Source: Alistipes dispar (GTDB lineage: Bacteria > Bacteroidota > Bacteroidia > Bacteroidales > Rikenellaceae). Taken from it: a stretch of DNA of 64,000 bases. The notes beneath the pieces were generated by a model. The model was not told the origin of the DNA. It saw only the letters and a program-made list of their open reading frames with translations, and did no database searches. Position 1 is the stretch's first letter. Every line of letters starts with the position of its first letter. The stretch spans positions 1,460,001 to 1,524,000 of the forward strand of contig NZ_AP019736.1 of assembly GCF_006542685.1 (NCBI RefSeq). The letters are read 5' to 3'. The translations under genes were made by a program, and so were the position numbers. Positions 18,325 through 25,179 of this stretch are shown here, piece after piece.

Positions 18325-18356
18325 AAAACGCCGGCCCTTCATGCGAAGGGCCGGCG
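18325..18356 (-). terminator. Rho-independent terminator after the beta-barrel gene
   Basis: Perfect 12-bp stem (18329-18340 with 18345-18356) with a four-base loop. On the minus strand it is followed by TTTTCC. It lies 27 bases beyond the stop of the outer-membrane protein gene. Confidence 0.88.
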
Positions 18357-18382
18357 TGCGGACGGAGGCGTCGCGGGCGGTG

Positions 18383-19009
18383 TCAGAAGGAGATACCCAC
18401 GCGGACGCCGAAGTTGTTGAGGTTATTGACCGAATAGACCAGCAGGTCGCCGCTGTTGGTCGCATAGCTGTAATAGAGCGATACGTGGAAACCGAGCCGG
18501 TAGCCGGGGTCGGGGAAGATGCTCACGCCGATTTCGGGCGAGAGGTAGAATCCCCACGTGTCGGTGTACTGTTTGACGACGTAGTAATACGAGGACATTT
18601 CGGCGTAGCTGGCGCCCAGCTTCAGTCCGGCATACGGCTGGAAGATGCTGTCCTTTAACCAGTTGTAACGGGACGCGATGCCGAAAGGCAGTTGGAACAG
18701 CGCGTGCTTCTGGTTGGTCGTCAACGAGTTGCCGCTGCCGAGCGTGATCGTCTGGCGCGGGATCTTCTCCAGGTTGGTCTGGTAGGAGATGAACGGGCCG
18801 ACGGTGACGGCCGGGGTGACGAAGTAGCCGCCTTCGAAATTCATGCCCCAGCCCGAGGCTTTGTCGGCGAAGCTGCCGCCGAGGGGTACGCCCGCCTGCC
18901 AATCGACATTGATATAGGTGTTCGGGAATATTTGCGCCTTGCCCGGGAGGGCCGCGAAGGCCGTAACGGCGCAGAGGGCGATGGTCTTGAGGTATTTCGC
19001 TGTTTTCAT
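18383..19009 (-). CDS. Outer-membrane beta-barrel protein
   Basis: A 208-residue exported protein with a signal peptide (MKTAKYLK plus hydrophobic segment, cleavage near GKA). Alternating hydrophobic strands with aromatic ends run to the C-terminus, which closes in FGVRVGISF with a terminal Phe, typical of outer-membrane barrels. Its size suits an eight-stranded barrel. I chose the ATG at 19009; longer upstream frames encode low-quality Arg-rich sequence and overlap the next gene. It shares direction with the DUF4136 gene 26 bases upstream, so the two are probably co-transcribed. Function is not known. Confidence 0.82.
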   Translation of the reverse strand: MKTAKYLKTIALCAVTAFAALPGKAQIFPNTYINVDWQAGVPLGGSFADKASGWGMNFEGGYFVTPAVTVGPFISYQTNLEKIPRQTITLGSGNSLTTNQKHALFQLPFGIASRYNWLKDSIFQPYAGLKLGASYAEMSSYYYVVKQYTDTWGFYLSPEIGVSIFPDPGYRLGFHVSLYYSYATNSGDLLVYSVNNLNNFGVRVGISF

Positions 19010-19035
19010 AATCGGATGAATTTTCGGATTTCGGA

Positions 19036-19677
19036 CTATTTTGCCAGATAGGGGGATTGCACGAAGGCCTGTTCTACGGCGTCGAGCGTGCGTTGCAGGT
19101 TGAGGGCCGCGTCGGGGGTCAGCAGGCCGCCGATGAAGCTGTCCCAGACGACGGGCAGTTTCTTGCCGCTTTGCCGGTCGGCCTCCAGATCGACCATTTC
19201 CATGAGCAGCGATCCGGCCGTGTAGCCGTAGTAAACGCTGTAGGGGTAGTGCCATCCGGCCCAGTCGCCCCAGTATCCGGGCGTCCAGTAGTAGGGGTAG
19301 TACCACCACCAGTAGGGGTCGTTGTACCCCACGAAGTAGGTCACCTTCTCCACGTAGCTCAACTGAAGGCCGACGTCGGCCGTCTCCTTGTCGTCGGTGC
19401 GCGTGTAGCCGGCTTCCTCCATGCGGTCGGCCACCGTGCCGACGATTTGCAGGGCGTCGGCGTCCTTCCAGTATTCGGTCCGGTCGCTGTTGCCGATGAT
19501 GAGGATGCTGTCGGGCAGGTAATAGGTGTCGATGGCGGCGAAGTCCGTCCCGGTGTCGCGGGCGGTATAGACCAGATAATCCCTGTGGAGATCCGATGTC
19601 GAGGGCTCTTTCTGGCAGGAGCAGAACGCGATTGCCGCGAGTGCGATTGCCGAGTAGCGTAAATTTTTGACGATCAT
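19036..19677 (-). CDS. DUF4136 family lipoprotein with aromatic-rich core
   Basis: A 213-residue lipoprotein (lipobox FCSC, Cys21). The DUF4136 pattern is visible: a TDFAAIDTYYLPD segment near 45-58, then DALQIVGTVADRMEEAGYTRTD near 73-94, and a C-terminal helix with LNLQRTLDAVEQAF. Residues about 115-155 are extraordinarily rich in Trp and Tyr (for example PYWWWYYPYYW), seen in some Bacteroidota members of this family. The role is unknown; lipoproteins of this group sit in the envelope. The gene is followed after 26 bases by the barrel protein gene. Confidence 0.87.
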   Translation of the reverse strand: MIVKNLRYSAIALAAIAFCSCQKEPSTSDLHRDYLVYTARDTGTDFAAIDTYYLPDSILIIGNSDRTEYWKDADALQIVGTVADRMEEAGYTRTDDKETADVGLQLSYVEKVTYFVGYNDPYWWWYYPYYWTPGYWGDWAGWHYPYSVYYGYTAGSLLMEMVDLEADRQSGKKLPVVWDSFIGGLLTPDAALNLQRTLDAVEQAFVQSPYLAK

Positions 19678-19904
19678 GTTGTTTGATTTTTGTTGGTTTA
19701 CTGTCGTTTCGGTCGCTTCAAATTCTGTTCCCCGATGGCGTGGAATCGGACTTTGCGCCCGTTTTGCGTATAAAGAGATGATTTTCAGATATTAAATCCG
19801 GCCTTCGCGGGCTGTGCCTTGTCTTCGCGGGGCCGTATCCTCTCGCATGGCGGCAGGAACTTCGCCGCAGCGTCCCTCGCGGGCGGGATTCATCCTGCAA
19901 ACGG
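19678..19904. other. Intergenic region between the DUF4136 gene and folE
   Basis: About 227 bases between two minus-strand genes, with an A/T-rich part near 19678-19800 that should hold the promoter of the DUF4136 lipoprotein gene. I find no good match to TAnnTTTG with a spaced -33 box and no credible gene. Confidence 0.4.
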
Positions 19905-19931
19905 AAAAAGCCCGCAAGATATTGCGGGCTT
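19905..19931 (-). terminator. Rho-independent terminator of folE
   Basis: A 10-bp perfect stem (19908-19917 with 19922-19931) with a four-base loop, followed on the minus strand by TTTTTCC. It lies 24 bases after the folE stop, so it closes the HAD-to-folE gene cluster. Confidence 0.88.
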
Positions 19932-19955
19932 CCGTATGGTTCGGTTCGGGACGGG

Positions 19956-20564
19956 TTACCGGTACCGGTGCGAGATGAGCGTCATGAACTCCTCGCGGGT
20001 GCGCTGGCTCGAGAGGAAGACGCCCGTGAAGGCCGAGGTCGTGGTGGCCGACTGCTGTTTCTCGATGCCGCGCATCTGCATGCACATGTGGCTGGCCTCG
20101 ATCACCACGGCCACGCCCATCGGGTCGAGCGCCTCCTGGATGCAGTCGCGTATCTGCACCGTCAGCCGCTCCTGCACCTGCAGGCGGCGGGCGAAGCACT
20201 CCACGACGCGGGCGATCTTCGAGAGGCCCGTGATGCGGCCGTTGGGGATGTAGGCCACGTGCGCCTTGCCGTAGAAGGGCAGCATGTGGTGTTCGCAGAG
20301 CGAGTAGAGCTCGATGTCCTTGACGAGCACCATCTGCCGGTACTCCTCGCGGAAGGTGGCCGAGCGGATGATCTCGAGCGGGTCTTCGTCGTATCCCTTC
20401 GTGAGGAACGCCATCGCCTTGGCCACCCGTTCGGGCGTCTTGAGCAGCCCTTCGCGGGCGGGGTCTTCGCCCAGCAGCCGCAGGATTTCGGCGTAGTGGT
20501 GCTTGAGGGCTTCGACTCTGCCGGCGTCGAAACGCTCCTCCTTCGTGTAGTTTCTGCCTTCCAT
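19956..20564 (-). CDS. folE: GTP cyclohydrolase I
   Basis: Cytoplasmic enzyme converting GTP to 7,8-dihydroneopterin triphosphate, the first step of folate synthesis. The 202-residue protein has the expected length and motifs: TPERVAKA (about 45), SLCEHHMLPFYGKAHVAYIPNGRITGLSKIAR split over residues 87-118 with the zinc ligands Cys and His, QERLT and EASHMCMQMRG with the last zinc Cys. I chose the ATG at 20564; upstream in-frame sequence would run back into the neighbouring gene and lacks family similarity. It follows the pyrophosphatase gene by 17 bases. Confidence 0.96.
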   Translation of the reverse strand: MEGRNYTKEERFDAGRVEALKHHYAEILRLLGEDPAREGLLKTPERVAKAMAFLTKGYDEDPLEIIRSATFREEYRQMVLVKDIELYSLCEHHMLPFYGKAHVAYIPNGRITGLSKIARVVECFARRLQVQERLTVQIRDCIQEALDPMGVAVVIEASHMCMQMRGIEKQQSATTTSAFTGVFLSSQRTREEFMTLISHRYR

Positions 20565-20581
20565 AGTGCGGCAAAGATACC

Positions 20582-21163
20582 CTATTTCCCGATGGAATGC
20601 AAATAGTCGGCGAGTTTCCGCACGGCGCGGGCGCGGTGCGAGACGGCGTTTTTCTCCTCGGTGGTCATCTCCGCGAAGGTGCGGTCGTAGCCGTCGGGCA
20701 CGAACAGCGGGTCGAATCCGAACCCTTCGTGTCCGGTTTCGCGGTCGATGATGCGTCCTTCGACGATTCCTTCGAAGAGGCGCTTCTCGCCGCCGAGGAT
20801 CAGCGAAATGACCGTGCGGAAACGTGCCCGGCGGTTCGCGACGCCCTCCAGGTTGCGGAGCAGCAGGCGGTTGTTCGCGGCGAAGTCGTGCCCGTCGGTG
20901 GCGTAGCGGGCCGAATGGACGCCCGGCGCGCCGCCGAGCGCCTCGACCTCGAGGCCCGTGTCGTCGGCGAAGCAGTCGCACCCGGTGCGGTCGTGGAGGT
21001 AGTGCGCCTTCTGCGAAGCGTTGCCTTCGAGGGTTTCCTGCTCTTCGGGAATCTCCTCCGTGACGCCGCATTCGCGCGGCGTCACGAGCGTGAAGCCGTC
21101 GCCCAGAACGGCCTGCACCTCCTTGAGCTTGTGTGCGTTGTTGGTTGCAAAGATGATCTTCAT
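20582..21163 (-). CDS. rdgB: Non-canonical purine NTP pyrophosphatase, RdgB/HAM1 family
   Basis: Hydrolyses dITP, ITP and XTP to monophosphates, cleaning the nucleotide pool. The 193-residue protein has the family's normal size and blocks: FATNNAHKLKEV at the N-terminus, CFADDTGLEVEALGGAPGVHSARY (about 64-87, the catalytic Asp region), GFGFDPLFVPDG near 148 and SHRARA near the end. It sits between an ABC ATPase gene (10 bases) and folE (17 bases) on the same strand. Confidence 0.95.
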   Translation of the reverse strand: MKIIFATNNAHKLKEVQAVLGDGFTLVTPRECGVTEEIPEEQETLEGNASQKAHYLHDRTGCDCFADDTGLEVEALGGAPGVHSARYATDGHDFAANNRLLLRNLEGVANRRARFRTVISLILGGEKRLFEGIVEGRIIDRETGHEGFGFDPLFVPDGYDRTFAEMTTEEKNAVSHRARAVRKLADYLHSIGK

Positions 21164-21173
21164 ATCGGTTTTT

Positions 21174-21863
21174 CTAACTGATTTTTCCGGAAGTCGTCAC
21201 GCCGTAGCGCAGGGCGAAGAGCCGCTCCAGTTCCTGCCCGGCGCGGGCATATTCGCCGCGCCGGTATTCGGCGGCGATGCGGCCGCCGTCCGTGAGGCGG
21301 ATGTCGTCGCAGACGGGTTCGAGCGCCGGAAGCAGGCGCGACGCGACGAGCACCGTGGCTCCTTCGGCCTGCCGCCGCAGGATGAGCCGCTGGGCGGCTT
21401 CGAGGCTCTCCGCGTCGAGGCCGTCGAACGGTTCGTCGAGCAGCAGGACGGGTTTGCGTTGCATGAGCGTCGCCGCGAGGGCCGTCTTCCGCTGTACGGC
21501 GGCCGGCAGCGCGGTCAACTGCCGGTCGGGAGGAAGCCCCAGCAGCCGGATGCAGGTTTCGGGGTCGGAACCCGGATGGCGGCGGGCCGTGAGGTCGAGC
21601 AGGTCGCGGACCGTCAGACCGTCGAAGAAGCGTATCCTGCGCTCCAGATAGGCGGTCTCGCTCCGCCGCAGGGGACGTCCGAAGCGGGTGACGCCGCCCG
21701 CGTCCGGGCGGACGAGCCCGAAAAGGGCGTCGAACAGCGCCGTCCACACCGCGTCGTCCGTGCCGGAAAACCCGTGCACGGCCCCTTCGGCCAGGTGCAT
21801 GGTCACGCCGTCGGACAGCGTGCGGCCGTCGCGGCGGACGGAGAGCGAGTCAATCGTAATCAT
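21174..21863 (-). CDS. ABC-transporter-type ATPase domain protein with degenerate nucleotide-binding motifs
   Basis: A 229-residue protein that aligns over its length with ABC ATPases. Walker B is intact (VLLLDEPFDGLD, 139-150). The Walker A position reads GFSGTDDAVW (31-40) and lacks the essential GKS/T lysine. The signature segment reads ALPAAVQ (118-124) instead of LSGGQ, and the switch His after VLVAS is Arg (176). It therefore probably binds or hydrolyses ATP poorly. It may be a regulatory half or a decaying gene. Its start overlaps the end of the membrane-protein gene by 14 bases, so the two are coupled. Confidence 0.82.
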   Translation of the reverse strand: MITIDSLSVRRDGRTLSDGVTMHLAEGAVHGFSGTDDAVWTALFDALFGLVRPDAGGVTRFGRPLRRSETAYLERRIRFFDGLTVRDLLDLTARRHPGSDPETCIRLLGLPPDRQLTALPAAVQRKTALAATLMQRKPVLLLDEPFDGLDAESLEAAQRLILRRQAEGATVLVASRLLPALEPVCDDIRLTDGGRIAAEYRRGEYARAGQELERLFALRYGVTTSGKIS

Positions 21864-22422
21864 AGAGGTAGCGGTCGAGGTTGCTTTCGGCCCGCACGGC
21901 GTAGCTCACCGTGAGGCAGAGCGTCACGGGGAGGAACACCGGGACGAGGAATCCGGCGAATCCCAGCCGGGTGGCCGCGGGGAGCGGCGTCTCGGGGATA
22001 GCCGGATCGTAACGGGCGTATTTGGCCAGTACGGCATAGGCCAGCAGCAGGGCGGCGAACGGCAGCCAGAGCGCCGCCAGCCAGGCGGTCCGGGGATGGA
22101 GCGCGGCGGTCAGCGCGGCCGCCGGGAGCGCGGCGAGGAAGTAGTTGCGCCATGCCGTGCCGATTTTGCGCACCAGCAGCCGCGCGCCGCTGCATTCGCA
22201 GAGCAGCAGGAGCGGCAACGGTTCGTTGCGGGCGTACAGTCCGGCGCAGAGCAGCGCCGCGGCCGCGAGCGCCGGAAATCCGGCATAGGGCACGAAGGCG
22301 CAGCCGATCGTCGCGGCGGGCAGCGCCGCGGCGAGGCCGGGATGTCTGCGGACGCCTGCCGTCCACTCCGGGGAGTAGCCGAGCAGGGCCGTGCGGAGCC
22401 ATCGCAGTCGGAGGGGCTTCAT
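21850..22422 (-). CDS. Integral membrane protein, likely partner of the degenerate ABC ATPase
   Basis: A 190-residue protein with about five hydrophobic segments rich in Ala and Leu and ending in charged YLYDYD. I do not recognise a named family. A GTG at 22428 overlaps the previous stop, but the ATG at 22422 (MKPLRLRW) gives a normal start two bases after the HAD gene. The 3' end overlaps the ATPase gene by 14 bases, a layout typical of an ABC permease and its ATPase. The link is inferred from position. Confidence 0.7.
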   Translation of the reverse strand: MKPLRLRWLRTALLGYSPEWTAGVRRHPGLAAALPAATIGCAFVPYAGFPALAAAALLCAGLYARNEPLPLLLLCECSGARLLVRKIGTAWRNYFLAALPAAALTAALHPRTAWLAALWLPFAALLLAYAVLAKYARYDPAIPETPLPAATRLGFAGFLVPVFLPVTLCLTVSYAVRAESNLDRYLYDYD

Positions 22423-22424
22423 CG

Positions 22425-23270
22425 TCACTTCACTGCTTCGAGTTGTTCGAGCCGGTCGTCGAGGTCGATCTTGTCGATGATCGTCTTCACCAGCACGTCC
22501 ATCTCCGCGCCGTCGGAGTAGTCGGCCGGGCAGACGTGGCTCACGCGGTTGTCGTGGATGAGCGAGGCCATCTCGCGCCGCGCCCCCTTCTGGTCGGGGT
22601 TATAGACCGCGATCGAATGGCCCCCGAAGTTCTTCACCAGCCGCATGCAGGGGATGTCCGTGGTTCCGTCGCCGACGTAAATCATGCGCCGGAACGGCAC
22701 GGGGCGTTCGTTTTCGGGAATGTAGCGGTTCACCAGCTTCGAGTCGAAGACCGATTCCACGCCCTTGTTGATCTTGAAGATGAACTGCGTCTTGTTGGTG
22801 TAATTGACCGCCACGGCGGGCCAGTAGGCGATGCCGTCCACGTCGTAGAGGAACGAGCAGGCGTAGATCTTGCGGAATTCGTGCGCGATCTCCGTCCCCT
22901 CGATGATCTCCTTCAGCCCCGAGGAGTTGATGTAGTGCAGGATGCGGATGCCGCGCCGTGCGCCGTAGGCGTTGATCCGCGCGAACCACTCCCTGACGCC
23001 CTTGTAGAGCGTCACGCGGCGGCCCGATTCCTGGAACGCCTCGCGGCGCAGCGACAGCCCCTTCGACTTGGCCTCCTGGATCATGCGTGCCATGTAGGTC
23101 AGCACCATGTCGGCGTCCTGCCTCTCGGCCAGCGTGTTGGCCTCGGTCCAGAACTCCCTGTTGCTCTTGCCCACGGCGGGGATGAAGTCGTACTCCTGCA
23201 TGTTGCCCGGCGAGAGCGTGCCGTCGAAATCGTAGATGAGGGCTATGGTGAATCTGAAATCCATCGTCAT
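22425..23270 (-). CDS. HAD-superfamily hydrolase
   Basis: Predicted phosphatase of 281 residues. HAD motifs are clear: motif I IYDFDGTLS (Asp nucleophile near residue 11), motif II HYINSSG, a motif III lysine region and motif IV YVGDGTTDIPC. A large cap region lies between motifs I and II. I chose the ATG at 23270, which has an AGGAG ribosome-binding site directly upstream; the longer frame would start inside the promoter. The substrate is not predictable. It heads a minus-strand series running to folE and is divergent from the nitroreductase gene. Confidence 0.88.
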   Translation of the reverse strand: MTMDFRFTIALIYDFDGTLSPGNMQEYDFIPAVGKSNREFWTEANTLAERQDADMVLTYMARMIQEAKSKGLSLRREAFQESGRRVTLYKGVREWFARINAYGARRGIRILHYINSSGLKEIIEGTEIAHEFRKIYACSFLYDVDGIAYWPAVAVNYTNKTQFIFKINKGVESVFDSKLVNRYIPENERPVPFRRMIYVGDGTTDIPCMRLVKNFGGHSIAVYNPDQKGARREMASLIHDNRVSHVCPADYSDGAEMDVLVKTIIDKIDLDDRLEQLEAVK

Positions 23271-23289
23271 TCTCCTGTTTTTGGAATTC

Positions 23290-23321
23290 CAAATATACCC
23301 TTTTTTCACTATTTTTGCAAA
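23290..23321 (-). promoter_or_regulatory. Promoter of the HAD-ABC-rdgB-folE cluster
   Basis: On the minus strand TTTG (23321-23318), then 20 bases, then TATATTTG (23297-23290) match the Bacteroidota primary-sigma consensus in sequence and spacing. The predicted start of transcription lies about 15 bases before the HAD ATG. On the plus strand TATTTTTG at 23310-23317 is a candidate -7 box for the nitroreductase gene, so the two promoters would overlap. Confidence 0.75.
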
Positions 23322-23344
23322 AAGAGTCTTAAAACCTACCGATT

Positions 23345-23872
23345 ATGGAGTTCAAAGAGTTGATGGCCGCACGCCGCAGCGTCCGCAGGTTCTCGGACCG
23401 CGCCGTGCCCCGCGAGGTCGTGGACCGCATCCTCGCCGAAGCCCTCACGGCCCCCTCGTCCCGCAATTCGCGTTCGACGCGTTTTCTGGTGGTGGACCGC
23501 CACGACCTGATAGCCCGCATGGCCGGGATGCGCGATTACGGATCGGCCTTCATGGAGGGGGCGCCGCTGGCGGTCGTCGTGCTGGGCGACACCGCGGCGA
23601 GCGACCTGTGGCGGGTGAACGCCGCGATTTCGGCCACGGTGCTGCAACTGGCCTGCGTGGACGAGGGGCTCGCCTCGTGCTGGGTCCATGTGGACGGCCG
23701 TCCCCGCCGCAAGGACGATCCCGAGGGGGAGCGGGCCGCGGACTACCTGCGGACGTTCCTGCCGGTTCCCGAAGGGTGCGAGCCGCTCTGCGCCGTCGCG
23801 CTGGGTTATTCGGATTTCCGGCCCGCGCCGCTACCTGCCGCGGACGACGAGGCGCGGATTATCCGGCTGTGA
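23345..23872 (+). CDS. Nitroreductase family protein
   Basis: A 175-residue cytoplasmic FMN-dependent oxidoreductase of the nitroreductase family. The N-terminal block MAARRSVRRFSDRAVP and TAPSSRNSRSTRF near 36-48 supply the FMN phosphate contacts; ALGYSDFRPAP near the C-terminus matches the family's VALGYP-type strand. It uses NAD(P)H to reduce quinones or nitro compounds; the natural substrate is unknown. It is monocistronic and divergent from the HAD gene. Confidence 0.9.
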   Translation: MEFKELMAARRSVRRFSDRAVPREVVDRILAEALTAPSSRNSRSTRFLVVDRHDLIARMAGMRDYGSAFMEGAPLAVVVLGDTAASDLWRVNAAISATVLQLACVDEGLASCWVHVDGRPRRKDDPEGERAADYLRTFLPVPEGCEPLCAVALGYSDFRPAPLPAADDEARIIRL

Positions 23873-23901
23873 TGCGGTAAAACGTTTCTTTTATTGATGC
23901 A

Positions 23902-24993
23902 ATGGGTCTGTCGAAAAATATTCGTGTTTTTTCGATGGTTTTATCGTGTCTTGGCGGGTGCTCTTCGCAGGAAGGTCCGTTGTATGCGCCGCCTGAGTTT
24001 GGATGCGAACGCAGCGGGAAGTTCGAATTGCTGACCGGCGAACTGCCGGTAGGGAACGTTACCGATATATGGGAATACGGTCCGGTGCTGATCGTGCAGG
24101 GGTCGGGAGGGGGCTTCCTGTTTCATGTCTTCGACAAACGCAGCGGAGAGCCGTTGTGCGGGTTCGTGCGGAACGGAAGAGGTCCGGGGGAGGCCGTGTC
24201 GCTCCTCAATGCGCATCTCGGAGAAGACGGGGTTTTCACGTGCTATGATTACCGGGCGCGGAACGTACTGACGATCCATGCGGACTCGATGCTTGCACGG
24301 GGTGTCGCGGCGGTCGCCACGGAGCGTTATGAAATGCCCGATTGTTGCCGGGCGATCGTTCCGCTGGACGGGAAACGGCTTTATATGAACCGTACAGTCG
24401 TGAAGAACGAACATACGGAGACGATCTCCCGCCTCGAATTGAAGGATGCCGGGAATCGGGTCGTTTCCCGTTACGATACGTATCCGGCCGTGGACAGGGA
24501 GATTCTGCTGCGGATTTACGGGCTTCCGCCTTTCGCCGTCTCTCCGGACGGTCGCCGGCTGGCCGTGGGGACGCTGACGGGAGGCATTTTGGAGACTTTT
24601 TCCCTGGAGCGGGGAATTGAGCCGCTGGCGACCCGTTATCTGGTCGAACCGCACGTGAATACGGGGGAGGCATTCGCTTTCGATGAGCGGGAGGTGAATT
24701 GTTTCGTCGATCTTTTTGCCACGCGGGACCGGATTTACGCTCCTTACGACGGGGAGCTTCGGGTGAAGGAGTTTTTCGAAACCCCGGTGGAACGGCGGCC
24801 GTTGCAATTCCACCGGATCGCCGTGTTCGACTGGGACGGGCATGCGCTGGAGCGGATCACGACCGACTGGAACATCCGGGCGATGTGCGTGGGCGCGGAC
24901 GGGACGATCTACGCCGCACTGTACGACAACCTCTCGCGCGTCTTCCTGGGCCGGATCGTTCCTTCGGAGGGAGAAGAGGCCCTTCGGAGATGA
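23902..24993 (+). CDS. 6-bladed beta-propeller lipoprotein (BF3164/TolB-like)
   Basis: A 363-residue lipoprotein with signal ending GGC (Cys20) and SSQEG. The segment FVRNGRGPGEAV (about 92-103) is the hallmark of the Bacteroidota 6-bladed propeller family (GRGPGE). Repeated strand pairs with Asp-Gly turns follow, such as SPDGRRLAVG and GADGTIYAAL. These proteins are predicted to fold as propellers in the periplasm or on the surface; their ligands are unknown. The gene stands alone, converges with recJ and is somewhat lower in G+C than its neighbours. Confidence 0.82.
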   Translation: MGLSKNIRVFSMVLSCLGGCSSQEGPLYAPPEFGCERSGKFELLTGELPVGNVTDIWEYGPVLIVQGSGGGFLFHVFDKRSGEPLCGFVRNGRGPGEAVSLLNAHLGEDGVFTCYDYRARNVLTIHADSMLARGVAAVATERYEMPDCCRAIVPLDGKRLYMNRTVVKNEHTETISRLELKDAGNRVVSRYDTYPAVDREILLRIYGLPPFAVSPDGRRLAVGTLTGGILETFSLERGIEPLATRYLVEPHVNTGEAFAFDEREVNCFVDLFATRDRIYAPYDGELRVKEFFETPVERRPLQFHRIAVFDWDGHALERITTDWNIRAMCVGADGTIYAALYDNLSRVFLGRIVPSEGEEALRR

Positions 24994-25026
24994 CCTTTGC
25001 CGCGCCGTCCGAACGGTGCCGGATCA

Positions 25027-25072
25027 TACGTTTCCGCCCTGCCGCAATTCGTTGCGGCAGGGCGGAAACGTA
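25027..25072. terminator. 21-bp perfect inverted repeat with TTCG loop, likely bidirectional terminator
   Basis: Arms 25027-25047 and 25052-25072 are perfectly complementary and enclose TTCG, an exceptionally stable tetraloop on one strand. It lies between convergent genes (the propeller lipoprotein and recJ). Neither side has a good U-run, so it may be a terminator of another kind or a 3'-end stabiliser. The intergenic stretch 24994-25179 holds no gene. Confidence 0.6.
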
Positions 25073-25179
25073 GTATGGGACGGTTCCGGACGCCACCCCG
25101 CCGCCAAGACGGGATGTCCCTTCGGATACGCCTTTCTCCCCCTCCTTTCTTTCTCCGGTCTTTCTCCGGGGCGGGTGTC

